64,000 bases of DNA from Deuterostichococcus epilithicus (lineage: Eukaryota > Chlorophyta > Trebouxiophyceae > Prasiolales > Stichococcaceae). Under the pieces are notes generated by a model. That model ran no database searches. It saw only the letters and a program-made list of their open reading frames with translations, and was not told the origin of the DNA. Every line of letters starts with the position of its first letter. The first letter of the stretch is position 1. Shown one piece after another: positions 1-11,938 of the stretch. The translations under genes were made by a program, and so were the position numbers. Where the stretch lies: positions 496,001-560,000 of the forward strand of contig JAVTLE010000018.1 in the NCBI GenBank assembly GCA_033439295.1. The letters are read 5' to 3'.

Positions 1-2420
1 GTCCATGCGGCTTGCTGACGACGCTGCCGGCGCGCCGCAGGCTCGGGCGCGGGAACTGCAGGCGCCGAGCGCGACCCAGCAGCTGGTCTGCCCAAGGTCG
101 GCCACGAGTGGCTCCCGCAGCGATGCATGTGCCCCTGCAAATCCATACACTAAGGCGCACGAACCCTAAACCCTACGCACCTGGACCATGACCAGCGGGT
201 TGGAGGCCTTCATGGAGAACAGGAAGTTGTGGTAGTCCAGGTCGCGGCACATGTCCGCAAACTCGAAGGCGGACTCCACCATGCCGCGGGGGGTGTCGCC
301 GTAAAAGGACAGGATGCGCGCCGACAGGGAGCCGTGGTTGGTGCCGATGCGCATCGCGCGGCCCAGGCGCTTGCACTTCTCCACCAGCGGCGTGAACTTC
401 TGCGGGCAGCAGGGCAGAAGGGCGGGTGCGTGAGGGGGACCCAGCTCGGAGCGTGGGAACAGCCCGCCAGCTTGTGCTTGCAGGGCGTGCGTGGGACTTC
501 AGCAGACTGTGCCCATTTGGGCAAGCACGGCTGCCTTCTCAACCGCCAGCTGCATCCTTGCAGAGGGCGTGCTCCAGTTTTGATGACACATGTGTGCAGG
601 GGGCTGCCGAATAAGGTGCCATGTTCACTCCGTGCCTCCCTCCTCGTGCCTGGCTCCTCAAGACGCTGCGAGGGCGTCCACAAGGTTGAAGCTGATGCGC
701 AGACAATGTGCTTAGATTCACCACAAAACTGAAACTATTTTATTCTATCTACCTCCCGCATGTACTCGCGCTCAGCGACGAAGGCCTTGGGGTCGTCGTA
801 CGTCATCTCCTCGAAGGTCTTGCGGCCGTCTGAAAAGTTCCCGGGGTTGATGCGGATCTTCTCGAAGGCGTCCGCCACCAGGAGCGCCACCTTGGGGTTG
901 AAGTGGATGTCTGCCACCAGCGGGGTGTCGTAGCTGCGGCGGGTCAGCCAAGATTTGGTTGTCACGTTTCTCGCGTGAAAGAGTGACAACGTCTGATGTG
1001 CAGTGAGGAGCCCTTTCTGAGTTGAAATGGATGTCTGCCACCAAGGGGCATCGTGGCTGTGTGCAGGGGTCAGAGAGAAATCGGACGCTGCGGCCTGCTC
1101 TGGCGGGCATTTCCTGCGGACACTTGCGGATGCTGCCAAGCCTATAAAGCGGTCGGCTGCACATTGTGCTCAGCGCCGCTGCGGTCTCACACCGCACGAA
1201 ATCCTGTCCCCTCCCGCCGGGCAGCAGCTCCTTGCAGGCGCCAGTTGCAGCATCCAGGGCGCAGGCGCACTCGAGGGCACCAACAGAGAGCGTCCCCCAG
1301 CGACCGGAGCGCACCCGTCCTGGAAGAGGCGGTCGCGGATCTTGCCGCAGGCCTTGGCCTCCTGCATGCCCTGCACCGTGATGCGCACAATGTCCGCGCC
1401 CACATCCGCGCACCGCTTCACCTGGTGGACACGAAAAAGCTGCTCTCAGGAGGCTGAAGGTGTAGGGTTATGTCCGTGGGGCGGCCCGTCCGCGTGCCTC
1501 TCGGTCCCATCAGGGATGTGCCGGGCAGGCGCAGCTGGGAGAACGGAGTCTGCGCGCCGCACTGCATGCGCTGCCTGTCGCGCAACTTCATTTCGCACGC
1601 AGCCCACGACACGCCGTGCGGTGTCGTGGCGACTGCGACCGCCCGTGGACGGCTGGGCTGTCTCCCTGCTCACTGCACCAGCCGCCCGCTCACCTGGTCG
1701 ACTGTGCCTTCGATGTCACGTGTGTCTGTGGTCGTCATGGTCTGCAGCGCAATTTTGTGCTCGCTGCCGACCTTGACGTTCCCGATCTGCGCAGGCGGCA
1801 ACCTCTCACTCTTCCTGAAAAAGCGCTTAGTGCATCGCACGCAGCTTGCTTTCTCATGATCTCGTGCAGGGGGATATCCGCTGAGGTGGTCCACATATCA
1901 CAGCGTCTGCAGCATACAACCCACGTGAACAGTGCGGGTCGGGCGCCGCCTCGTCTGCCATGTGCTCTCGCAGTATTTGTGGGTGCCCGAGGCAGCGGCA
2001 TCCGCTGTCGGCGACTCCCGCTGGGGCGGCGCTGCCACTGCCTGCATTCGTGGTTCGACAAGACGTATGAGGCGAGGCTGTTCCGTATAAAGTCAGTAGT
2101 AAACGCTGATGCTCCGGTGCGGACAGCGTGTGAGGCTGGGCGCCGTGGGCTACATGGAGCATATTTGCTGTTGCAAAACCTCCGGCCATCAGATGGTTGG
2201 CTGAGAAGTACTTGTCCGGTCTGCCCCAGATGCTGCCTGCGGCTTGATATGCAGGTTGCGCGAAGCATCAAACATGCCTGCTTGCAGGTGTGCATCCCAC
2301 CTGAATTGCAAGCCTGTCTCGCCTCCGCAGGGCCGCAGGGCGTCCCGAGAATCCGAACGAGTCCCTGGCCTTGGGCAGAATGCTGGCCTGCCCGCCACCG
2401 CAGGATGCCGCGCCCTGCAT
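1..2420 (-). CDS. HDS: 4-hydroxy-3-methylbut-2-enyl diphosphate synthase (HDS/IspG), plastid; 5' part
   Basis: This Fe-S enzyme makes HMBPP from MEcPP in the plastid MEP isoprenoid pathway. Exons in transcript order: 2301-2420, 1925-2041, 1786 down to about 1692, about 1421-1315, 933-753, 400-181; the gene continues past base 1. All junctions keep phase. The first exon (ATG at 2420) codes a Ser/Ala/Arg-rich peptide like a transit peptide. The body carries IspG landmarks in order: [94 protein letters not shown] and [11 protein letters not shown]. The C-terminal region with the [4Fe-4S] cysteines lies outside the window. The intron at 934-1314 holds a decayed copy of the next exon's start. Family assignment is near certain; the first exon is inferred. 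Confidence 0.93.
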
Positions 2421-2792
2421 GGCGGGCGAGCTGTTGCGGTGCTCAGATGTCCGCTACTGTGGAGGCCGTGAAGGTCAAGCTGCGCCTTTCAAGCACCCAG
2501 TTCCTTCCTACCCCTTCCCAAACAACAAGCTGCACCCTGCGAATGCTGTCGAGCTTGACAGTCTACAGATGCGTGCACCTCTTTGCAAAGATTGCAGATG
2601 AGCCCATAATAGACCCTTCCAGTTCTCCCGCCAATCTACATGCCACGCCATCATGCCTTTTCGTTAGTCAGCGTTACGAAAGGGTGCTCACATGCGTCAT
2701 CATTGGAGGCAATTGTAGCCATCCAATCACACAACTATGCCAATCTTTCAGTTTTAAGCACCTCAAAAAGGCTGCCGATACTACTGCACACG
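2421..2792. promoter_or_regulatory. Divergent HDS / MAPEG promoter region
   Basis: These 372 bp separate the start codons of two genes transcribed in opposite directions, so the region must hold both promoters and 5' leaders. I see no convincing TATA box or named operator. Confidence 0.5.
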
Positions 2793-3721
2793 ATGTCGTC
2801 GCTGACGCCTGTGCTGGGCGCCCCCGTCACGAGCCTCTACGCCGGCCTGCTCGGCGTCTTAGGCATCGCTCTATCGCTGCGAGCCGTGATGTATCGCAGA
2901 AGCAGCCGTATATTGTACGAATCTGATGGAGACAAGCTCATGCAGGCCTTGGGCAGGGTGCGCCGAGATTGCCATGTGCACTACAACTGGATGTCTTTAT
3001 GACGGACCTGTAGACGCCGTTACCGCGCGTGCTGTCTCTGCACTCAATTCTTCCACAATGCAGAGAACTGTATCTGTTTTAGTACTTTGCCAGTCCATCA
3101 AATATGCGTGTGCTCTCTCATCAAGGCCACATGGCGCCGCACCGGCATGACAGTGGTACAGTGGACAGTGGCCGTTGCTGTGACAGCCTTCGAGTTATTA
3201 CGATTGCTGATCTGCACGACTCTCGAAAGCGCAGGGTCACGGAAACTATGCGGAGTATGCACCCATCGGCATCATTCTTAGCGGGCTGGCCGAGATGTCC
3301 GGCCGCGCGCCATCGAAGCTTTTGCATGCCCTTGGCGCGCTTATGCTGATCGGACGGAGCCTGTATGGCTACGCCAGTGGCGTGCCGGTGGATCAGATGG
3401 TGAAGTCGCCCGGACGGGTCTACAGTCGCATCTGGGGTGAGTCATGACCGCACCCTCTGAGACTTGCTCCCTGGAGCCATCCAGATGTATAGTCGAGCGG
3501 GCTGCACCACCTAGCAGCGCTTCGTTCTGGCTCTCAAGTCCCACTGCACTGCTGGCGCAGGTATGTGCATGACCTACGCCTCCGTGGCCGGCAGTAGTGC
3601 GCTGTGTATGGGGATGCCGCCCGCCAGCGCATGGGCGTGCATTGGCCTGTGTGGCGTCATGGCAGTAATGGCAGGACCAGCGAGGAAGTCGAAGAGGCAC
3701 GCTGCCAAGAGCGACAAGTGA
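2793..3721 (+). CDS. MAPEG-family membrane protein
   Basis: Small four-helix membrane protein of the MAPEG family (microsomal GST / eicosanoid enzymes; closer to the bacterial YecN-like branch by eye). Exons 2793-2957, 3235-3436 and 3561-3721 join in phase to about 175 residues. Helix 1 starts around residue 8 (APVTSLYAGLLGVLGIALSL). The family signature is split across the first intron: QALGR then GHGNYAEYAP, followed by a second hydrophobic helix (IGIILSGLAE). A Lys/Arg-rich tail (RKSKRHAAKSDK) ends the protein, as in ER membrane proteins. The ATG at 2793 is the first in a frame with a MAPEG-like N-terminus. The substrate cannot be told; glutathione transferase or peroxidase activity is a family inference. 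Confidence 0.85.
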
Positions 3722-3799
3722 CAACGCGAGAACCAAGGCCGAGCAATTTCGACAGGTGGATCACCGGTGGTACCTCTCTAGGAAGGGGTCAGATATAGA

Positions 3800-4078
3800 T
3801 GCCTCGTTAGGAGGCTGAGTGTTTTCAGAACTGTGCATGCAAGCATGCCAGAGACTGTTTTCTCAGACCTGCAACCCATTGAGCCAACATGAAATCTCCT
3901 TCAAAATGCGCTGCAGACGTTTTGCACCCAGGCGTGCCCAGCAGTGCGCCTGGAGTGGGATCGCCCACGCACAGCAGTCGTTCCTCACGGCCCAATCCTG
4001 GCTTGGGCACCCGATGGTTTCCCACACGTCAAGCACCATTTGCTGTGCCGTTGGTGGTCACGGTGTCCGCATCCATGG
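3800..4078 (-). pseudogene. Decayed copy of the FKBP gene's last exon and 3' flank
   Basis: About 280 bp here align directly with about 5258-5540. Shared pieces are a TTTGCTGTGCCGTTGGTGG block, GGTCACGGTGTCCGCATCCA, a GGGCACCCGATG block and CATGCCAGA. The last part of 5481-5639 encodes the FKBP C-terminus ([14 protein letters not shown] plus stop), and the same peptide with its own stop is readable here on the minus strand. The copies have many substitutions and small gaps. It is best read as an old partial tandem duplication of the 3' end of the FKBP gene; no FKBP or TPR sequence lies upstream. Confidence 0.65.
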
Positions 4079-4799
4079 GCCCATGCTTCGGGGGGCTACA
4101 CGCCAGAAGGGCACCAGGTCCGCCACGATACCGTCGTCCCCATAGCCATCCTTGGTCAACAATATGTCGCACACAGCCGGCAGCTGCGCCGGCGCAGGCG
4201 CGGGCAGTCCGAAACACCTGCTGAGCAGCATGCCATCGCCGTCCGAAATCTCTTGCGCGGCGCCGATATGGTGGTTGACGGGCATGTACCGTCTGGCCAC
4301 CCTGCAATAAAAGGAACGGAAGCCGCTCAAGAATTGCTGGCATTGGCAGATCGAGATGTCTCGAGATGGCGATCGGGCGAGGTGGCATCGTGCCTGCTTC
4401 CAAAGCTCAGGGTATTACACGATGTATATGCATCATTGGGCGACAGAGCACGAAGCTCACTCCTCACTGCGCTGGGCAGCTCTGATGCCCGCAAACGCCC
4501 AGACATCAGGGTGGTACTGATTTCTGCCGCCGATGCTCCGCATGTTGGCTGTCAGCTGCGCCTGCATGGCCGCCTGATGCGCGGGGGTCAGCGAAGTGCC
4601 ATCGAGCGCGGCGATGCCCCACCGCTTCGCAGCATGCCCTGCGGAACCCTTCGGACCATGCTTGCACGGCCTCACCACGCTGTTGTAGCTATTTGAATTT
4701 ATGTCACCGCATGAAGCTTGACAGCAGTCAGATAGTGCAGCTGCATGCGCAGCATCTGGCATGCCCATTCCCACATGCCAGTGGGAAGATCCTGCACTA

Positions 4800-5130
4800 A
4801 CCAGGCTACCTGTGCAGCCAGCAACCTTCTGCAGGGATGCAAGAGCGAGGCTTCGCTCGTGAAGCAGCCCACCCACACACCGGGACAGATGCACCACCAC
4901 GCCGTTGACCCCGCCCGCCTCGAGCTCCCTCACAACGACATCCTCAAACGCAGCACGCAGGGAGCAAGAGCTGTCCTGCGAGCGTTGTGAACCTCATGCT
5001 GCGCTGCGCAAGATCCTGCAACCCGTGCAACAAGGACGCGGCGACGGCCTCCCGCAGGAGTGTCGGCCCAGAACAAAGGCGAAAGGCACAGCAGCGGGCC
5101 AGGCAGGAGGGCCTGGTCTCGGAGCAAGGA
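4800..5130 (-). other. Possible minus-strand coding segments, unrecognised
   Basis: The stretch 3722-5480 otherwise holds no clear gene. On the minus strand two adjacent segments look coding in composition, with readable pieces LLREAVAASLLHGLQDLAQ and FEDVVVRELEAGG, and could be joined by a very short intron near 5000. I recognise no family and see no good start or end, so this may be chance or the remnant of a gene. Confidence 0.25.
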
Positions 5131-5480
5131 GTACTACTTCGATACCCCTCGTCATAGCCTGCTGTGAACTTGATACTGACCCACGCAATCGCTATTTAAA
5201 GTGAGGCCGAACGGCCGATGTTTTTCACGGGAGGGTCACCTCGAGGAAGCGAGGTCAACAAACAAACAGTCAGAAGGCTGTGTATCTTCAGAATTTTGCA
5301 TGCGAGCATGCCAGACACTATGCAGATGCGCTACCCACTGAACCAAGATGGCGTCGTGATGAAAATGTGCAGCAGACGCACTGTACCCAGGCTGCCTCGG
5401 AACCGTGACAGCCTGTGACAGTCATTCCCGACGGCCCAGTTCGCTACAAAAGTTGGGGCACCCGATGAGTGTCCCACGGG

Positions 5481-8400
5481 TCATGCGCTGCCATTTGCTG
5501 TGCCGTTGGTGGTCACGGTGTCCGCATCCATCGGCACGGCTGCATCCTCGTCCTTCGCAGCCGCGGCCACTTCCTCTGCCTTCTGAACTACAGCGTCGAC
5601 GTCGGCTGGGCTGCTGACCGGTGCAGCTGCCGGCACCTCCTGCATACGAGCAGCGTCCCACTGATATATCCAAAGCTCATCAGTCAGCTAGGGTCGCCAC
5701 ATCCACGAACCTGTTGTACATGTGCCACACTGCATGGCCGTGCCACAACACGGCCGCCAGTCTCAATGGACATGTGAAACCGCGATATACGCCACAGCCA
5801 GGTGAGGTGCGCCACACTTGACATCAAGCATGGTTACCTTCGATGGCTTCTTGAACATCCTGCTGAAGACCGCCTTGTCCTTCTTCGTGGCCGCCGCTGA
5901 CTGCGTGCGCAGGCCCAACACAAGGGTTTCAGCAAGATACACTGGTCACTCCGCTGATGGCTTCGAGACCAGCTGCGGGCACGAACTGCAGACATGGCAT
6001 GCGCCGCTGCGGCTCCGACCCACTGCCGGCCAGCAGCGGTCCGCGCAGTGGGACACAACGCACTCCTGCTGCTTGTGTGCATCGCTGGCCTGCCTGAACG
6101 ACATCTGCAGCTGTGCTGGGGTTGACAGCAAGCACCTGCTGCCGGTACTGCTTGTGCAGGGTGCGCACGCCGGCGTTCGCCGGGTCCTCCGCCAGAGCGC
6201 GCTTGATATCTGCGGTCAGCAGGGTGTGGTGTCACAGGCTTGGCTGAGCAGAGCAGGAGCCGTCAGGAGCGGATTACGCTGCGGCAGACTGGACGCACAT
6301 CATGGGGCACTGCATCGGGCAATGTGCATTTGGGCGGCCGCGGCTGCCGACAGCGCAGCACAGGGCAGTCAGTGCTTCGAGATTGCGGCCAGCCGGCGCC
6401 ACAGGGCGAGACAGCCGTCGGCCGCGGACTACACGTGCAGCTCAGCGCCGTGCAGGACCACGCATCAGCACCAAGCTCACCGGTCTCGGCCTCCACAAAC
6501 TCGCTGAGCGCCAGGTAGGCCTGCGCTCGCCGGTACAGCGCCTTCACGTTGCCGCTGTCCTTCTCAAGCACCTGCATCGTATTGCAAACGTGCAACTCAT
6601 GATCCAGCGAAGCTGAGGAGATCTCGCAATTGCTGCTGCGCGCCGGGAGGGATCCAGCCGCCGGCGCGGGCTCTCAGGAGGCGAGCAGATCCAGCTCCCG
6701 GGCTGGGCTGGCAAGACAATCTGCTGCACGGCTCGACAGCATGCAAGGCAACACCTCCGTGATTGAAGGCAGCGACGTGCCCGCTCACGCTCGCGGCACA
6801 TAGTGAACCCCACAAACCCTGCGTGCAGACCAAGCAGCGCATTCGAGGGAGAAGCGGCGGCACCTTGTTGGCGGCCGCGATGGCGTCGCGGTTCGCGCCC
6901 AGCCTGAGGTGGCAGGCGGCGCTGTTGAGCAGCGCGCTCTTCCGCACCTCCCGCGCCGCCGCCCTCACCTCCTCCTTCTCCTTCGCAAAGTTCTGCGCCT
7001 GCTCCGCCAGATCCGCCGCCGACTGCGGGTCGAACAGAGTGGTCGGTTTGCAAAAGCAGGCCGTTGCTTTTGAGATGGTCGTTTGACCAAGTCACGGCAG
7101 CCTCGGCCTCCTCCTGCTGTCCCACTGCTTATAAGAAGCGCCTGCACCTGCTCTTGCAGGTCGCCTGTTGACTGTCGATTGTCAGTAATAACACTGCATA
7201 TCTGCACATCACGCCTTACACTGGTGTGAGGTGGGTTGTCGGATTAGGTGGGTGTACCATCCTAAAGTAACTCCCTTAGTAAACGGGCAGCAGCATACAG
7301 CGGGCTGGCTGGCACTCTCATGCACCTGATGAGATCTATGGTGCCGGGGCTCGCGCCGCAGCAGGCGCTGCAGCCCTGCCCACACACGGCTCGGTCTGGC
7401 AGCACATTAGCACAGCCACACCTGGCCGTCTACCAGTCACTATCCCTCCAGCCTGCGGTGGCGCAGGCCTGCAACGGGGCCGCTGCCGGCAGCCAGCACA
7501 GCCCCTGCGGTTCCACCCAGCAGGCGGCCTCACCTTGTACTTGGCGAGCGCCGCTGCCCACTTGCCGGCCTTGAAGCGCGCGTTGCCCTTGTCCTTCCGC
7601 GCACCCGCCTCCGCCACCTTCTCCTCGTCCGACATCGCGTAGGTGTCCTTCGCCTGCCATACATTTCCACGAAATCCCTAGCAATAAGGTGTTTTGAAGG
7701 CAGCCAGAGGGCGTTCAGTGGGTGGCATTTGGTGGGAATCAATGCACGGCAGCAAGGCGCGATGGGACGGCCTGCCCATAGCGGACGAGTGATGCTGTAG
7801 GGGCTCGGCTCAGTCGCGGCAGCCTGCTGCCAGCCGGCTGCACGGCTGGGCAGGCGAATCGACAGCACATCCGCCAGCCGCCGCGGCGCTGCGGCAGGTG
7901 GCTGGCCTGGGAACCGTGGCAGGCGGGAAAAGCCGGCACAGAGAGGTGCTGTGTACTGCCCAGGTGTATGCAATCAATTCGAGGCGGTAACATGGCACGT
8001 CCTCACGTTCTCAAAGTCCTTCAGCTCGACGGTGTACACGACAGACGCGCCAGGCGGCACCGCGCCGCTCTGCCGGGTTGCGCCCTCGTCGCCGAAGGCG
8101 TACCGCGGCGCAAGGGTAACCTCCGCCACCTCCCCCTTCTTCATCTTCTGCACCGCCAGGTCCAGCCCCTCCGGCACTTGCTCTGCAGCAGGCAAGGAAC
8201 ATCAAGACCCAAGACTCAAGTGGGAAGGGGTGAGCGTCTGCAGGAGACTCTACCGTGTGCAAGCGGATCATTCTGGTTGGACTGGCTGGGCTGACGGTCG
8301 AGATCCACCTCCTGCACTGGCCCGGTTGCTAAACCCCAGCGAGCTGCGCTGCAGTGCTCGAGTGTGGACAGCCCCGCAACGGCCACGTAGCCTCCCCTGG

Positions 8401-11400
8401 CACGGGTCGCCGCCCCGACAGTCCATCAGGCGCTGCCCTGTCGGCTCGCAGCGCATGTGTGCAGCGCAGCATGCGCGATTCCCGCACCTTCATCTGTCAC
8501 GAAGTCGACGTCCTGGTCCTCGAACACGGTGCCGTCCTGCAGCCGGCCGACCAGGTGCGCCTGCACCCTCGCCCCCTGGTTGGGCTTCTTCCACTCCGAG
8601 GTGTCCGACGATAGCGTCTGCGTGCATGCATGAGACAATCAGCTCGCCACCCGTCCGCATGCCTCTGTGTGGCAGGTCCGGCAGAAACGAATGTCCTGGC
8701 GGTATGCCCCCCGCCCCATGCTCGCGGCTGCAGAGTATGGGTGCAGCAAGGGAAGCCCTGCTCTATGCTGGGCTCGAGCTGTATTCCAGAGCAAATGTGT
8801 GGCAGCATGCGATGACGCACTGCATCAGTCGCTGGTCCTGCTGCGGGTCCGGTCCCTTCACAGCGCAGGCAAGATCTGGGCAAGCACAGCCCGCCTTTCA
8901 GACCACGGCAGCGTCGTTGGGCGCATATCCACCGACTTGCAAGACAGAGCAGCTCCAGCCGCGACACTGACCACATGGAAAATAGGCAGATGCAGGCTTG
9001 CCTTCTTGACCACGGCGCCGTCGTCGGTGACATCTTCAACGGACTTCCAGGACAGCAGCTCCAGGCGCGCCTCCAGATCGGCATCCGCCGCCACATCTGC
9101 CGGCCGCTCCGCGTCAGAAAAGCCGTCTGCGCACACGAGTGAGCAGCCAGACCGGCCGGTCAGCGGGCGCGTCTGTCAGCATGTCTTTCGCTGTGTCATT
9201 TTTGACCACGCTGGTGTGGAGCTCGCAGCAAGGGTGACAAGACTTGACTTGACATGTCAATGGCTTCGGCCTCAACTGCACAGTGGCAAGGCCTTGACAT
9301 TGCGAGCACAGGGGATGCAGCTCTCCCAGACTTGAGCATCGAACAGGCACGCACAGTCGGAACGGACGACGAGATTCGCCGCCTCGCCACGCTTCATCGT
9401 TGGCAGCGCGACGCCGAACGCGCGCAGCGGCCCAGCCTCTGACAGTGGGAACTCCGCGCCGTTTGGCGGCGAGGACGCCACCACAGCATCGCTGCCCTTC
9501 ACTCTAATCTCGTACTTGACTGCGCATGCAGGCGCGCAGGAGGATGAGGTTGGGCGCTTCGCGCACAGGCTACACATGTACAGTCTCTGTACAGATCATC
9601 TATAGCCGCCGTGTGACCTGCCACCAGGTCTCTTCAGGGTCCCCGGCCAGCTGAGACGGTGCAGCACCGCCGTTTGCAGGCCGCCGCAACAACAGCAGGG
9701 ATTGCGCAGCTGGTAGGCAGAGCTGCAGCTGCACCGCGTGCAGGGTGCACATATGTGCAAAGAATCTGGACTCATCGTGCAGGCGCACGGGCAGGTGATG
9801 GTCAAGTGGTGCGTCGGCAGGACTGCTCTGGTGCCGCTGGGTCCATTGACACTCACCCAGGACCTCGTCCCGCGCCTTGGAGCGCTCCCAGCCCTCGCCC
9901 GGCGAGTCAGGCACTGTTGTCTTGATGACGCCTGCGGACACGACGGTCGTGAACCGTCAGCGGCTGCCTGATTGCGCAGCCCTGCATGCCGCGCGCTCAG
10001 TCAGTGGAGGGTGCATGACGCGCCAGCGGCAGGCAAAGCGTGTGGGGCGGTCAGGTGTGCCAATTCAAGGAGTCGGGCGACCTGCCTCCATCGTTTGAGA
10101 TGTCCTTGGAACTCTTCCAGCTGAGCAGCTCGACCTGCGGGTGGCGAGGCACGCACGGGTTTGCATGCCAGCCTGCGCCGCTGCAGCGGTTGGTAATATC
10201 ATGCAATAGCGCAACCCAACAACTTGCAGGTGCCGATCTGCAGAACCACTCACCTCGAAGTGAAGCGTGGCATTCGGTCCGATTTTCGGCGGAGACCCCC
10301 GCTCGCCGTAGGCATACTCCGCCCGGCAGATGAGCAGCGCCTGGAATGTGCACGGTCACACCAGTCAACGGTTCGGGAGGCCGATGACCACTCGGAGCCA
10401 CTGCCACACTGCATGCGAATGTGTTCAGGCCCTGCAGGACAGAGGCTGACTCACCTTTTCCCCCCTTTTGAATGTGGCGACCCCTTTGTCCCAGCCCTTG
10501 ATGACCGAGCCTGAGGGCAAGAAATCATATGCATCACAGGTATGCATCAGGGGTATGGCATGCATCACAGGTATGCATGCATCAGAGGTATGGCATGCAT
10601 CAGAGGTACGGCATGCGTAGGGGCTTTGCCATGCGGTGTCAGAGCGTAAGGACCAACCACGCCGACTACTTCTGCTCTGTGCACATGCAGCTGACAGCAG
10701 CACAGCAATGTTGAGTTGACTGCAGGCAAGGTGCACAAGCACGATCGGAGCTCACCCTGGCCCAGCGTGAACTTGAAGGGGTCGCCGCGGCCGCGGGAGC
10801 TGTCAAACTCGGAGCCGTCCTCCAGCGTGCCGACATAGTGCACTGGGTTGGAGCAACGAGGTGTCAGTGGCTGCCAGGTCTCTCGCAGCCAAGCGGTGTG
10901 GACGGCGCTGCGGATGCCGCGTGTGCTGCTGCATGGCAGCACATGCATGTCGACCCACCTGTGACCTCGTCACCGGCTTCAGGCGTCTCCCAGCCCTCTC
11001 CCGGTGTGATAATATTCTTGATCAGGCCGCCGTCTTTCTGCAGGTTGGAGTTCGGATGCCGCCCCTCAGCAGCAGCAGGTTCTTTGCGACGTGCAATAGC
11101 GATAGCGAAACAGATGCCATGCATGCTGCATCATGAACATCTGCACTCACCGTCAGCTTTTGCTCCTGGCCCACCGCCGGCTCGTCAAATGTGTAGTCCT
11201 CATCGCCCTCTGGCAGTCGGCCGACAGATCGTCAGCAAGTCGATTGTGGAAATGCAATTGCAGTACCGCACACGCCACACAATCAATGATGAAAAGGACA
11301 TACATGACTCCAGTGGCCAAGGCGGTCGTGCTCTGGCGTCCAACAGCGTGGGACATGCATCCAGCACACCGACAGCAAACGGGCCGACCATGAAATGCAA

Positions 11401-11574
11401 GAGGCTTTCGCAATGGCACCACGCCGAGCAGCAGCAACTAATGCTTCAGACTGAAGCACAGTTCTGATCAACAAGGATCCATTCTTCGGCATTCTTCCGC
11501 ATTCTTTGCTTCTCGAACGTTCGATCACCTGTCGTAAACTCCTCCGGCTGCATGACCGCGTCAGCATCCGCCAT
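5481..11574 (-). CDS. FKBP62/65-type peptidyl-prolyl isomerase with three FKBP domains and TPRs
   Basis: Plant-type large immunophilin: an Hsp90 co-chaperone with prolyl isomerase activity in the cytosol or nucleus. Eighteen exons in order: 11529-11574, 11151-11209, 10959-11037, 10756-10842, 10455-10510, 10254-10340, 10086-10134, 9857-9931, 9355-9519, 9002-9126, 8488-8617, 8007-8182, 7534-7653, 6864-7022, 6481-6571, 6136-6209, 5838-5900, 5481-5639. All phases fit, giving about 590 residues. FKBP domain 1 keeps the canonical core ([40 protein letters not shown]) and should be active. Domains 2 and 3 are more diverged ([28 protein letters not shown]). The TPRs show clamp-like residues ([33 protein letters not shown]). 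The tail is acidic and Ala-rich. Two introns use GC donors (10085, 9001). Confidence 0.95.
7120..7175 (-). repeat. Exon echo beside FKBP exon 6864-7022
   Basis: Intronic direct copy of the start of the downstream TPR exon. Minus-strand reading gives [10 protein letters not shown] where the true exon has [10 protein letters not shown]; the two lie about 130 bp apart. No open frame continues. Confidence 0.5.
8881..8963 (-). repeat. Exon echo of FKBP exon 9002-9126
   Basis: Direct copy, about 110 bp away, of 8993-9069, which codes the end of FKBP domain 2. Shared blocks include GACCACGGC, GCGTCGT, CCACCGACTT versus CAACGGACTT, and AGCAGCTCCAG. On the minus strand it reads [17 protein letters not shown] against [16 protein letters not shown] in the real exon. 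It lies in the GC-AG intron that follows that exon. Confidence 0.7.
10528..10610. repeat. Short tandem array of a TATGCATCA-type unit
   Basis: An intron of the FKBP gene holds about six imperfect copies of a 13-22 bp motif built on GGTATGCATCA / GGTATGGCATGCATCA. It is microsatellite-like with no coding potential. Confidence 0.7.
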
Positions 11575-11938
11575 GCCGATTCGATCGAGCACACGCAGCA
11601 GTGCACGGTATGCAAGACTTGATTGGTGCGATGGCTCGCCGTTGCAGAAGTATGATGAGTTGAAATGTTGAATTGCTCGGATGACAGCGAAGCATGACCA
11701 CCTGTGTAGGGTTTCACCAGCTGGCGGGAACAAACTGCGCACCGACCGCTGATTCCAAAGTACTGCAGCGTGCCCAGAATAATTCCTGCCTCGTGTGGCA
11801 AGCACAATTGTATGAGCCGGCACAGCCACTGCTCGAAGCTTGCAAGTCGCACCTCTTACTCCAAGTACATCAGCGGTAGCACCGGGGTTGGCAAGCGGCC
11901 GATCCGCGCTCCCTGGCTGGCAGCAAATAGGGTGCAGG
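11575..11938. promoter_or_regulatory. Divergent FKBP / ANTH promoter region
   Basis: The start codons of the two divergent genes are 364 bp apart. The interval must carry both promoters. No named element is visible. Confidence 0.5.

Noticed and set aside
1616-2926. 436-codon plus-strand open frame
   Set aside because: It lies antisense to HDS exons and has no family features. Long antisense frames are expected in GC-rich DNA with few stops.
7951-8970. 339-codon plus-strand frame over the FKBP gene
   Set aside because: Antisense to three well-supported FKBP exons with no recognisable protein.
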